Source of the DNA: BMS3ABIN04 sp964553325
Lineage (GTDB): Bacteria > Bacteroidota > Ignavibacteria > Ignavibacteriales > Melioribacteraceae
Assembly (NCBI GenBank): GCA_964553325.1
Contig: CAZKKI010000079.1
Location: 4,492 to 68,491 of the forward strand
Length of the DNA: 64,000 nt
Direction of reading: 5' to 3'
The translations under genes and the position numbers were made by a program. The notes under the pieces are model-generated. The model was not told the origin of the DNA. It worked only from the letters and a program-made list of their open reading frames with translations, and made no database searches. The stretch's first letter is position 1; each line of letters starts with the position of its first letter. Of this stretch, positions 8,779-16,723 are shown piece after piece.

Positions 8779-8827
8779 GGAAGGAACAGAATGAAATGAA
8801 AAATTAATTTTAAAAACTGTTCCTTCC
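8779..8827. terminator. Bidirectional terminator-like hairpin between converging genes
   Basis: GGAAGGAACAG (8779-8789) pairs perfectly over 11 bases with CTGTTCCTTCC (8817-8827); the loop is 27 bases and AT-rich. It sits between the barrel gene and the converging small membrane gene. Confidence 0.55.
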
Positions 8828-8834
8828 TTAAACT

Positions 8835-9158
8835 TTATTGTACAAAATTGAAATATCCGATTAGTAGAATAAGTACCAAGCCGAGTGAAAAAAGGAGAAA
8901 GCGCATTACCGTTTCCGCTTTTAAATTGCCTGCACTTTTTCGCTGCCCGAGTATCGGTTTTTGATTGTTTTCCGTTTTTCGTTCGGGTAACGCCGGAACC
9001 GCTATCAATGCCAGCATGGCTACAATGTTGAAAACAATGCCCAACAAAAACCAATTAATTCCGTTTCTGTTTTTCTCATTTGCAATAAATGAAGAAAAAG
9101 CCCCTATTACTAATCCGACAGTAATGTAAATGAGAAAAATTTGAAGAGTTAAACTCAT
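8835..9158 (-). CDS. Small hypothetical membrane protein
   Basis: A 107-residue protein with about three membrane segments (residues 7-25, 35-54, 84-104) and a short polar loop between the second and third. No family recognised. It is the last of three small minus-strand genes (9336-9527, 9180-9302, 8835-9158) with gaps of 20-35 bases, probably one transcript. Confidence 0.6.
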   Translation of the reverse strand: MSLTLQIFLIYITVGLVIGAFSSFIANEKNRNGINWFLLGIVFNIVAMLALIAVPALPERKTENNQKPILGQRKSAGNLKAETVMRFLLFSLGLVLILLIGYFNFVQ

Positions 9159-9179
9159 TTTGATATCGCCGCTATTAAA

Positions 9180-9302
9180 TCAAATTTTGTTTGTATCGTC
9201 TGTTAGCGAATCGAATTCGCTCGGAAAAATTTTGGGCACCAAGAAAATAACAGCTAAAAACAAAACTATTCCCAAAACGCTGCCCAATAAAATGTCATTC
9301 AT
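9180..9302 (-). CDS. 40-residue single-span membrane protein
   Basis: A very short gene supported by its ribosome site: GAGGAATTCC stands immediately before the ATG (codon 9300-9302). The product has one hydrophobic segment of about 19 residues (GSVLGIVLFLAVIFLVPKIF) and a short acidic tail ending DDTNKI. No family recognised. Good initiation signal, clean membrane span and position in a run of small genes argue that it is real. Confidence 0.55.
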   Translation of the reverse strand: MNDILLGSVLGIVLFLAVIFLVPKIFPSEFDSLTDDTNKI

Positions 9303-9335
9303 CGGAATTCCTCAAATGATAAAAACAATGTGCAA

Positions 9336-9527
9336 TTAACCAAAATGATAGAAAATATCTTGTGATTTGGCTAACGGTTTTTTCTTTTTCTTGGTTGTTG
9401 CTTCTTTTTCGCGTATTGTCCACGGAGTTATAAAGTCATATTCCGGTTTTTCTGATGGAATCTTGCTGTTTTTTTCCACGGGTACTATTTTATTTTTAGG
9501 TGGTACCCGGGTTTCTTTCTTTTTCAT
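9336..9527 (-). CDS. Small lysine-rich hypothetical protein
   Basis: A 63-residue, strongly basic protein beginning MKKKETRVPPKNK and ending KSQDIFYHFG, without membrane span or known motif. An upstream in-frame start exists at 9581, but ATG 9527 is preceded by TCGGGGGCACA and is preferred. It leads a run of three small genes. A 72-codon open frame on the other strand (9367-9585) is the competing reading; it lacks a ribosome site. Confidence 0.4.
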   Translation of the reverse strand: MKKKETRVPPKNKIVPVEKNSKIPSEKPEYDFITPWTIREKEATTKKKKKPLAKSQDIFYHFG

Positions 9528-9659
9528 TGTGCCCCCGACCAAAATTTGTTTAAATATAATAAATTTCGTAACTCTTTGCAAGTAAAGGGCTTATAAACAT
9601 CAAATAAAGTTGGGTGTTAGATGCCTTTTGTATATATTTTTATCAAAATAAAAAAGATT

Positions 9660-11867
9660 TTATTCTAATTCCGTACTTTTATTTCTGTTATTCCAAGCGT
9701 TGTTCCGGTCGCCGGCATCTATCACACCGTTCATCAGAATATCTTCCGGTAAATAACCGGTATCGTTTCGTTTGTTCCACGTGATATTACGATCGGCTGC
9801 ATCAATAACGCCGTTTGCATCGGCATCCCCGGAATACATGGCAAAATTCCCGTCTCCCAAATCTTTTAGCGGATCGGTGCCGAATGCGGAACCGTTTACC
9901 GTGAAATCGTATGAAGTAACGGATTCGGTTAAGTGAACGGTTTGAATACTTCTTATCCCAAGATGGTTGCGGTGTTTAACCGCAATAAAATAGTCGTCTT
10001 CAGGTAATGTGAAACGCAAACTGCTACTTCCGTCCAAGTCGGTTATTTTTCCGGAATTTAAAAGTAAAGCGGCGCGTGTTGCCAACACCGAATCGGGATT
10101 ATTTTTATCTCTTAATTCAACCAGAACCCAATCGACCAAATTTTGTGGGACGGATGAAATACTTTCGGTTCCGTCGTAATTCCACGGCGATGTGTTATAA
10201 GGTTGTGTTAATGGAAAATCTTGAAGGGAAATTAAGTTCGTATTCATCGAACCGGAATTTGCGTACGCTCCTTCGAGGTACAATTTTATATCGGTTTTTA
10301 TTTTTTTGCCGAGCCACATTCCGCTTATTTTTACTTTACCGTGAGAGTGATCGGAACAACGGATTTTAACGTCGATTGTGGAAATGTTGTTCGGTATATT
10401 TAAGATTTCTTGCGGGTTGTCGGATTGCAACAGAGTAAATTTTGTCCACTCGTTATTTTCCGCCGGAAATTTATAGCGTTTTTGATTTCCTTGCCATGAA
10501 AAGATAACTTCAACGGAATCTCCGGGTTCGCCTTTTGTCCATATTTCAAAATCATTTTCACCTTTTTCGATTCCACCGAGTGAATTCACATTGCAAATTT
10601 CACCGGTTTTGTTTATTTCGTAGCAATAACCGTTAACTCCGTCGTTATTTTTCCATTTACCTTCCTTTGTTTTAAACCCGTCGGGTACATTGTTATCGTC
10701 TAAATCCACACTCAAATCGGGGAAAATGTTTTCATAAGGATTCGGAGTCTGCGAATATAAAATGTCCGCCCATTCGGTATAAGTTTTAACCGGAATGTTA
10801 TTCCTTACCGCCCAAGCAAGAATACTGTCGGTTCGTTCCAAATAATTTTCCCAACCGTCGTAGCCGACAAAGTGGCTATGTCCGATTAACATCCGGTGTT
10901 TGGCGATACCGTCGGCAATTTTCCTTTTGCATGTTTCCAAATCTTCTTCGTCTTCGAGAAAATCGCCCCATTGCATCGCAAATCTTTGTTCGCCGTTTGG
11001 ATCGTATTCGTTAAAAACTTGTTCGGCATCATCGGGATAAACCGCACCTGCAGTGTAATTATGTTCATCACCCATTGCCGCTTTTATTTCGTCTTTGTGT
11101 TGGAACGGATGTTTCCCCCCGGGTTGAATCCACGAATACGGGCGGTTGTAATTATATAAATCGAACAATTTTAGCGATTCATTTGCCAGAACTTTAAGTG
11201 CGGGAATCGACATGTGAACCTTCGTTTTTTCGAAATTGAAGTATTTTATGTTTGTGTGTACCCCGAGATTAATAGAGTCTTCCCAAAAATCGGTTATTTC
11301 CAAAGCCGGACCGTTTTCAACTTCGGGTATGAACACAAGTGTATCGAGCGAAGGAAAATAGAGATAAAGATCGTCGGAAGAAAAATTGTCGTATTCGTTT
11401 TGGGGAATTGTTACCGTATTTCCGTTTATATCGGCGTATCCGCTTCTTTCCGCTTTCGATGTATCGACCGGTGCGTAGGTCAAGCAAATTTTCGTGCCGC
11501 GTCTGTGATCGACTCCGGATAAAGTATCGTATGCCAAAGTGTCGAATTTCGTATAAAAGAAATTCGGACGATGATTTGGAGTGTGGTCCATTAATTCGTG
11601 ACCCATATTTTGAAAAACCCGTATGCTGTCTCTGTACCATTGGGATTCGAACTCGACCATACCCAAATTCATTGCAAAGGAATATTTTAAATTATATTTA
11701 TTGAATACGTCGGAATACTGACGGAATTTGTAAATATCGTTGTTATCGTCAACTCGGAAACAAATACCCGCTCTTTTCGATACGTAAGATGAGTTTCCCG
11801 ACTGTGCAAAAATTAAAATTGCCGGTAAAAACCAAAATAAAAATATTTTGTTTCGATATTTCTTCAT
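9660..11867 (-). CDS. Secreted NodB-like (polysaccharide-deacetylase fold) protein with dockerin-like C-terminus
   Basis: A 735-residue exported protein. Signal peptide 1-23. Residues about 30-370 resemble the NodB/polysaccharide-deacetylase barrel: RAGICFRVDDN carries the paired Asp expected to bind metal, and GHELMDHTPNH gives candidate metal-binding His. Residues about 375-505 look like a carbohydrate-binding beta-sandwich. From about 510 there is a module often seen at the end of secreted proteins of this group (LTQPYN, PWNYDGTES, VDWVLVELRD, VKHRNHLGI). It ends with GDADANGVIDAADRN, a dockerin/EF-hand-like calcium loop, and a degenerate second copy. There is no NYPNPFNP sorting domain, so attachment may differ. 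Deacetylase activity is inferred only. Confidence 0.65.
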   Translation of the reverse strand: MKKYRNKIFLFWFLPAILIFAQSGNSSYVSKRAGICFRVDDNNDIYKFRQYSDVFNKYNLKYSFAMNLGMVEFESQWYRDSIRVFQNMGHELMDHTPNHRPNFFYTKFDTLAYDTLSGVDHRRGTKICLTYAPVDTSKAERSGYADINGNTVTIPQNEYDNFSSDDLYLYFPSLDTLVFIPEVENGPALEITDFWEDSINLGVHTNIKYFNFEKTKVHMSIPALKVLANESLKLFDLYNYNRPYSWIQPGGKHPFQHKDEIKAAMGDEHNYTAGAVYPDDAEQVFNEYDPNGEQRFAMQWGDFLEDEEDLETCKRKIADGIAKHRMLIGHSHFVGYDGWENYLERTDSILAWAVRNNIPVKTYTEWADILYSQTPNPYENIFPDLSVDLDDNNVPDGFKTKEGKWKNNDGVNGYCYEINKTGEICNVNSLGGIEKGENDFEIWTKGEPGDSVEVIFSWQGNQKRYKFPAENNEWTKFTLLQSDNPQEILNIPNNISTIDVKIRCSDHSHGKVKISGMWLGKKIKTDIKLYLEGAYANSGSMNTNLISLQDFPLTQPYNTSPWNYDGTESISSVPQNLVDWVLVELRDKNNPDSVLATRAALLLNSGKITDLDGSSSLRFTLPEDDYFIAVKHRNHLGIRSIQTVHLTESVTSYDFTVNGSAFGTDPLKDLGDGNFAMYSGDADANGVIDAADRNITWNKRNDTGYLPEDILMNGVIDAGDRNNAWNNRNKSTELE

Positions 11868-11998
11868 TCAAATCCACTATTAGTTAAACTTAAAAGATTA
11901 ATTTTTGAACTCAATTAAATAGAATAATTATGAGATTTCAAGTGAGCTGACTCACAAAAAATGAAATTAGATCGGTAGAACGGGGAACGGATATGGAT

Positions 11999-14080
11999 TT
12001 ATTTCAGAATTCTTATTGAATTGAAAATGGCAATTAAAGCAACTCCCATATCTCCGAACACGGCTTCCCACATTGTGGCGATTCCGAATGTTCCGAGTAC
12101 GATAAAAAAGAGTTTTACGCCGAGCGCAAATATGATGTTTTGCCAAACGATTGTTCTTGTCCGTTTTGCCACATCGAGGGCGGTTACCACTTTCGAAGGG
12201 TTGTCGGTCATTAATACGATATCGGCCGTTTCAATCGCTGCATCGGAACCGTAAGCTCCCATCGCTATTCCGATATCGGCGCGAGCTAGAACCGGCGCAT
12301 CGTTTATGCCGTCGCCTACAAACGCCGTTTTCCCGTTTTGCTGTTCCATAAGTTTTTCTAAGTGGTGTACTTTGTCTTCGGGAAGTAATTCGTAAAAATA
12401 TCTATCGATTTTTAATTTTCCGGCAACCGATTTTGCGGCGGATTTGTTATCGCCCGTTAACATTACGGTTAAAATATTTCTGTTTTTTAGAAGTTGAATT
12501 GCTTCGAGCGCGTCCGGTTTTAATTCGTCCGAAATAATAATATAGCCGGCATAAATATTATTTATCGCAACATGCACAACCGTTCCTTCAACTTCGCAAA
12601 CAGGATGCTCGATATTTTCTTTATGAAGCAATTTATCGTTTCCAACAATTATGCGTTTACCGTCCACTTTTGCAATTATACCATGTCCGGAAATTTCCCG
12701 CATTTCTTTTATCAAGGAATGTTCGATTTTCTTTCGAAAGGTTTCTAAAATGGATTTGGCAATCGGATGATTGGAGTTGGCTTCGGCATATGCTGCATAT
12801 TTCAGAACGGTGTTTTCGTCGAATCCGTTTTCCGTTGTAATTTCCGTAACTTTAAACTCACCTTTTGTTAAAGTTCCCGTTTTATCGAACACGATAGTTT
12901 TGACTTGAGTTAATGCATCGAGGAAGTTGGATCCTTTTACTAAAATTCCGCGCTTCGATGCTCTGCCGATTCCGCCGAAATATCCCAGCGGAATGCTGAT
13001 TACCAAAGCGCACGGACAGGAAATTACCAAAACGACCAAAGCTCTGTATATCCAATCCGAAAACAACGCGCCCTCAATTAGAAGCGGTGGAACCAATGCC
13101 AAAAGCAAAGCGCCGGTAACGATTACCGGCGTATAATATTTTGCAAATGTAGTTATGAATTTTTCCGTCTCAGCTTTTTTAGCGGTTGCATCTTCAACCA
13201 ACCGGAGGATTTTAGAAACCGAAGATTCGCTAAAAGGTTTTAATACTTTTACCGTTAGCATTCCGTTTTGATTAATCGTTCCGGCTAAAACGGTGTCGCC
13301 CCGCCCGGCTTTACGCGGAACGCTTTCGCCCGTTAACGTCGATGTATCTATGAATGAATTTCCTTCTTCTACTATCCCGTCCAAAGGAATTTTTTCTCCC
13401 GCTTTGATTATTATTTCGTCGTTTATTTTTACTTTTTCCGGCGGTACTTTTACAATTTCACCGTTTAATTTAAGGTTTGCATATTCAGGTTTGATTTCCA
13501 ATAAAGCTTTAATGGATTTTCGCGACCGGTTAACCGCAATATCCTGAAAAAGTTCGCCGACAACGTAAAACAGCATAACGGCAACGGCTTCGGGCATTTC
13601 ATCGATTGCAAAAGCGCCGATTGTTGCTACGGTCATTAAAAAATGTTCGTCGAATACTTGTCCGCGTAAAATATTTCGAATAGCTTTCGAAACCACATTC
13701 CAACCGGAAATGAAGTATGCGGTAACAAACACAAAATATTCGGCAATCCTGAAAGGTGTATTGTGTAAATCATCTTCGAAGAAAATGCCGGCGAGTAACA
13801 GCACTGTAGCGGAAACCGCTTTTACTATCGCCTTTTTGTGTTCGGCCAGTTCGTTTGTCGAAACAAGTTTTTTTTCTTCGTCTTCGTCAATCAATTCGAC
13901 ATCGGGTTCGAGTTCTTTTACGGTTTTCTTTACTTTGTCAAAATCGGATGCATCTACGGTTAAAGTGAGATTGGCAAAATTAACGTTCGCAAATTTCACT
14001 TCATCCAATTTTAACAGTCCGTTCTCAATTTTGGCGGCACAGTTTGCACAGTCGAGATTTTTTATTTTGTATTGTTTCAT
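11999..14080 (-). CDS. Heavy-metal P1B-type ATPase (Zn/Cd/Pb exporter type)
   Basis: A 693-residue ATP-driven metal pump of the inner membrane. It has an N-terminal metal-binding domain with Cys11/Cys14 (LDCANC), the membrane metal site CPC (355-357), the phosphorylated Asp399 in DKTGTLT, and the hinge GDGINDAP. The last membrane helix contains GDMGVALIAIFNSIR, whose Asp is typical of the ZntA/CadA (P1B-2) subgroup. That subgroup exports Zn, Cd and Pb. The gene begins 2 bases after the CcmE-like gene, so both are one transcript. Exact metal specificity cannot be read from sequence alone. Confidence 0.92.
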   Translation of the reverse strand: MKQYKIKNLDCANCAAKIENGLLKLDEVKFANVNFANLTLTVDASDFDKVKKTVKELEPDVELIDEDEEKKLVSTNELAEHKKAIVKAVSATVLLLAGIFFEDDLHNTPFRIAEYFVFVTAYFISGWNVVSKAIRNILRGQVFDEHFLMTVATIGAFAIDEMPEAVAVMLFYVVGELFQDIAVNRSRKSIKALLEIKPEYANLKLNGEIVKVPPEKVKINDEIIIKAGEKIPLDGIVEEGNSFIDTSTLTGESVPRKAGRGDTVLAGTINQNGMLTVKVLKPFSESSVSKILRLVEDATAKKAETEKFITTFAKYYTPVIVTGALLLALVPPLLIEGALFSDWIYRALVVLVISCPCALVISIPLGYFGGIGRASKRGILVKGSNFLDALTQVKTIVFDKTGTLTKGEFKVTEITTENGFDENTVLKYAAYAEANSNHPIAKSILETFRKKIEHSLIKEMREISGHGIIAKVDGKRIIVGNDKLLHKENIEHPVCEVEGTVVHVAINNIYAGYIIISDELKPDALEAIQLLKNRNILTVMLTGDNKSAAKSVAGKLKIDRYFYELLPEDKVHHLEKLMEQQNGKTAFVGDGINDAPVLARADIGIAMGAYGSDAAIETADIVLMTDNPSKVVTALDVAKRTRTIVWQNIIFALGVKLFFIVLGTFGIATMWEAVFGDMGVALIAIFNSIRILK

Positions 14081-14082
14081 AA

Positions 14083-14430
14083 TTACTTAATTATTGTAAC
14101 TCTGGCAGCGGTAAAGCTATCATCGTGCATATGTCCGAGTAGTTCCACGATTTCCGCATCTAAAATTTTATCGTCTTCGGGTTCGTGTAAAACTACCTTA
14201 ACTACAACATTGTTTTTATCTCTGGCATAAAAACCGAAAATTTTCCCCGATGAGTCTCTGTCTATTGGTTTTTCCTTAACAATCATCACGTTTATTTCTT
14301 GATTTATTTCGCTACCCGGACTGAAATTGCTGAAAGAACCGAGTTCCTCTGTCGGAGCAAAATAGAAGAAATAAATCATTCCGACAACAATTAACACAAA
14401 TCCGGGTAAAATTAAGTTCGATACTTTCAT
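14083..14430 (-). CDS. Membrane-anchored OB-fold protein, CcmE-like without haem site
   Basis: A 115-residue protein with one N-terminal membrane segment (7-25) and a periplasmic OB-fold-like domain. The run FYARDKNNVVVKVVLHEPE and the end ELLGHMHDDSFTAARVTI follow the pattern of CcmE (cytochrome c haem chaperone), but the chain ends before the HxxxY haem-attachment motif. It therefore should not carry haem in the CcmE manner. It is the promoter-proximal gene of the metal ATPase transcript (2-base gap), which suggests a role in metal handling. GAAAGGATTATT precedes the ATG. Confidence 0.5.
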   Translation of the reverse strand: MKVSNLILPGFVLIVVGMIYFFYFAPTEELGSFSNFSPGSEINQEINVMIVKEKPIDRDSSGKIFGFYARDKNNVVVKVVLHEPEDDKILDAEIVELLGHMHDDSFTAARVTIIK

Positions 14431-14468
14431 AAATAATCCTTTCTTTTGGGAATAAAATTAAATTACGG

Positions 14469-14493
14469 TTGACAACTTGAATTTATTTGACAA
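14469..14493. promoter_or_regulatory. Repeated TTGACAA in the metal-operon leader
   Basis: TTGACAA occurs at 14469-14475 and again at 14487-14493, 18 bases apart, in the spacer between arsC and the metal operon. It could be an operator or chance promoter-like sequence; no regulator gene is adjacent. Confidence 0.2.
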
Positions 14494-14539
14494 ATATAAA
14501 TAAAATTTTATTCGGGGTGCGATTTACTTGTGTGTAAGG

Positions 14540-14962
14540 TTAAAAATTATTTTTTATTTGAAGATAAAATTTGTGAAAGTCCCTTTTTATTTCATCTCTG
14601 ATTCTTCGGAATTCGGTAAGTATTTCTTCATCCGTTCCGGTTGCTTCGGCGGGGTCTTCAAAACCGATGTGCAATTGTTTTTTAACATCTCCGTTAAATA
14701 CGGGGCAAGTTTCTTTTGCATTGTCGCATACTGTAATTACATAATCGAAAGATTGATTTAAAAACATTTCGACGTTTTTGGGATAACCTTTGCTAATGTC
14801 TATCCCGATTTCTTGCATTACTTGTACAGCTTTCGGATGAATATTTTCCGAAGGATTTGTTCCGGCGGAAAATACTTCCAAAGCCGGATCGAAAAATTTC
14901 AGAAACCCTTCGGCCATTTGACTTCTGCAGCTATTGCCGGTGCAGAGTATTAAAATTTTCAT
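14540..14962 (-). CDS. arsC: Arsenate reductase, thioredoxin-coupled (LMW-phosphatase fold)
   Basis: A 140-residue cytosolic enzyme reducing arsenate to arsenite. The P-loop CTGNSCRS holds the nucleophile Cys7 with Cys12 and Arg13; Cys79 and Cys86 (VCDNAKETCP) form the redox pair that relays electrons, matching Cys10/Cys82/Cys89 of the Staphylococcus aureus enzyme. The conserved Asp of the DPAEATG loop is present. Regeneration needs thioredoxin; a thioredoxin reductase is at 61181. No arsenite exporter or ArsR regulator is adjacent, so arsenite export must be encoded elsewhere. Confidence 0.93.
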   Translation of the reverse strand: MKILILCTGNSCRSQMAEGFLKFFDPALEVFSAGTNPSENIHPKAVQVMQEIGIDISKGYPKNVEMFLNQSFDYVITVCDNAKETCPVFNGDVKKQLHIGFEDPAEATGTDEEILTEFRRIRDEIKRDFHKFYLQIKNNF

Positions 14963-15066
14963 AACTCATAGTTTTGTTTTTAGGAGATAGAATTTACGAA
15001 AAATATTTTTGAATCGGATAAGAAATTGTAATTCTTTAGGATATTAATTTACACATTCGGAAAATT

Positions 15067-15082
15067 CCAACTGAGCTACGCC
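15067..15082 (-). other. tRNA D-arm remnant
   Basis: GGCGTAGCTCAGTTGG (minus strand) is identical over 16 bases to the acceptor end/D-arm of the tRNA-Thr at 15221-15292, but the sequence on both sides does not continue as a tRNA. It reads as a relic fragment about 140 bases beyond the intact gene. Confidence 0.5.
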
Positions 15083-15220
15083 GTTGATGAGAACCAAAAG
15101 CAATGAAGTAGAATACGAATGTCAAATAAGGTTTATAATAAATTTTAACAATGCTGAAAATTCGGAAAGCAGCAGAAAAACAAAAAAGGGAAAACCGGAA
15201 TGATTTTCCCTTGGGTTTGA

Positions 15221-15292
15221 GCTGGCGGACGGACTCGAACCGCCGACCGGCTGATTACAAATCAGCTGCTCTACCAACTGAGCTACGCCAGC
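15221..15292 (-). tRNA. tRNA-Thr (anticodon TGT)
   Basis: A 72-base cloverleaf on the minus strand: 7-bp acceptor stem (GCTGGCG with CGCCAGC), D-arm GCTC-AGTTGGTA-GAGC, anticodon stem GCTGA/TCAGC with loop TTTGTAA giving anticodon TGT, and T-arm with TTCGAGT. No CCA is encoded. The second, defective copy lies 10 bases upstream on the same strand. Confidence 0.95.
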
Positions 15293-15302
15293 AAAATTTG
15301 AA

Positions 15303-15355
15303 GACCGGCTGATTATCCGGCAGCTGCCGGACTCTACCAACTGAGCTACGCCAGC
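15303..15355 (-). pseudogene. Truncated tRNA-Thr relic in tandem
   Basis: The minus strand reads exactly like the 5' part of the neighbouring tRNA-Thr through GCTGGCGTAGCTCAGTTGG and TAGAG. The anticodon arm is then replaced by a perfect 16-base palindrome, TCCGGCAGCTGCCGGA (15316-15331), after which AATCAGCCGGTC again matches the intact gene. The T-arm and 3' acceptor strand are missing. No cloverleaf can form, so it is a relic of a tandem duplication. Confidence 0.7.
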
Positions 15356-15479
15356 AATTTCAACTTTTCAATAAAGTTCATTTTTTGAGTCATCAAATCT
15401 AATATTTTTTACTTTACGATGCAATAGTATATTCTTACATTTCCAAGTGGATTTTGTCTTTTTGTCGGATTAACAAAGA

Positions 15480-16283
15480 ATGGTTAAAATTAGCGATTTA
15501 CCTACTGTTTCGAAAAACAAGTTGAAGAAAATTTCTTTTCTCAAAACAAAAAAGGGAAGAAGGGAGGAAGGGAAATTTATTGCGGAAGGTTTACGTCTGG
15601 TTAAAGAAGGTTTGGAAAGCAATTACAAATGTGAAACAATTTTAGTTACGAAGGAATTTGTAAATAAACAGCCCGAGTTCACCGATGTAATCGAAATTCT
15701 TACGGAAAAAGTATCGTTAATTGAGGAAAAAGATTTCGGGAAAATTACGGATACGAAAAACCCTCAAGGTATTGCTGCAATATTTCATATTAGGGAAAAC
15801 ATCGGGGAAATTAAATTAAAAGACAAATTAATAATCGCTTTGGAAAATATTACCGATCCGGGAAATTTGGGAACAATATTGCGAAACTGCGCTTGGTTCG
15901 GAATTGACGAAGTATTAATTAGCAATAATTCGGCGGATGTTTACAATCCGAAAGTCTTGCGTGCAAGTATGGGAGCGATTTTTCATCTTAATATTTTCAG
16001 ATCGAAGAAGTTTTACGATGTATTGGAACACTCTAAAAATAAGGGTTACAAATTGTTTTATGCAGATTTGATTGGTGAAAATATTTTTGACTTTACGCCG
16101 CCGGAGAAAATGATTATTGCATTTTCGAACGAAGCATTCGGACCTTCGACGGAATTAAAAGCAATTTCCGAGAATTCCCTTACAATTCCTAAGGCCGGTA
16201 GAATCGAATCTCTAAACGTGGCTTCGGCATCGGCGGTAATAATGGCGGAACTGATTAACCGGAATGTTGCGAAAAACCGATAA
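15480..16283 (+). CDS. SpoU/TrmH-family RNA 2'-O-methyltransferase
   Basis: A 267-residue SAM-dependent methyltransferase of the trefoil-knot SPOUT class. An N-terminal L30e-like substrate-binding domain (about 15-95) precedes the three SpoU motifs: ENITDPGNLGTILRNCAWFG (motif 1), IAFSNEAFGPS (motif 2) and IESLNVASASAVIMAEL (motif 3). Members methylate ribose in 23S rRNA or tRNA; the exact site is not decidable here. Its 3' end overlaps the converging DinB gene by 29 bases. A second, shorter family member lies at 46983. Confidence 0.88.
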   Translation: MVKISDLPTVSKNKLKKISFLKTKKGRREEGKFIAEGLRLVKEGLESNYKCETILVTKEFVNKQPEFTDVIEILTEKVSLIEEKDFGKITDTKNPQGIAAIFHIRENIGEIKLKDKLIIALENITDPGNLGTILRNCAWFGIDEVLISNNSADVYNPKVLRASMGAIFHLNIFRSKKFYDVLEHSKNKGYKLFYADLIGENIFDFTPPEKMIIAFSNEAFGPSTELKAISENSLTIPKAGRIESLNVASASAVIMAELINRNVAKNR

Positions 16284-16716
16284 AGTCAATTGATGGAGGT
16301 TCAAGCCCGCTTTCCTTTAATATTAAATTAATTTGTCCGCGATGATATTCCGAATGAGATAATACGTGCATAATTATTTCATAAAGCGGTTGTTCGAACT
16401 TCTCGCCGTTCGAATTTAAATATTGTATGTTTTCTTCTAATTCCGCTTCGTTTTTTGTCGACAAAAATTCCGTCCAAGCGGTATGACCTTTGGAGTTTAG
16501 AATTTTACATTCTTGAATCGAATAATTGTCCCAAACATTAAAAAGATATTCTTCCTTTTGCAAAATACGTTCGAGCCACATATCTTGTACGGACAATAAA
16601 TGACTAATCAATGAAAGAGCTTTTTGAGGCGGGGTTTCCGGACCGGCTAAAACATCAATTATTTTTTCGTTCGCCCAAAAATTATAATTAAAAAATCGGA
16701 ACAGATATTCTTTCAT
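16255..16716 (-). CDS. DinB-family protein
   Basis: A 153-residue four-helix-bundle protein. The three metal ligands of the DinB/YfiT family are visible: His39 (ISHLLSVQD), His121 and His125 (HVLSHSEYHRGQI). Some relatives are thiol-dependent S-transferases (bacillithiol or mycothiol); the thiol partner here is unknown. The 3' end overlaps the converging SpoU gene. It follows the amylase gene by 7 bases on the same strand, possibly only by position. Confidence 0.85.
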   Translation of the reverse strand: MKEYLFRFFNYNFWANEKIIDVLAGPETPPQKALSLISHLLSVQDMWLERILQKEEYLFNVWDNYSIQECKILNSKGHTAWTEFLSTKNEAELEENIQYLNSNGEKFEQPLYEIIMHVLSHSEYHRGQINLILKESGLEPPSIDFIGFSQHSG

Positions 16717-16723
16717 CGGTAAA

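Noticed and set aside
9367..9585. 72-codon hydrophobic open frame on the plus strand
   Set aside because: It is antisense to the Lys-rich small gene and lacks a ribosome site; Lys codons read as Phe on the opposite strand explain its hydrophobic look.
15122..15340. 72-codon open frame on the minus strand containing AQLVEQLICNQPVGGSSPS
   Set aside because: It is the translated tRNA-Thr and its relic, a well-known false protein produced by tRNA genes.
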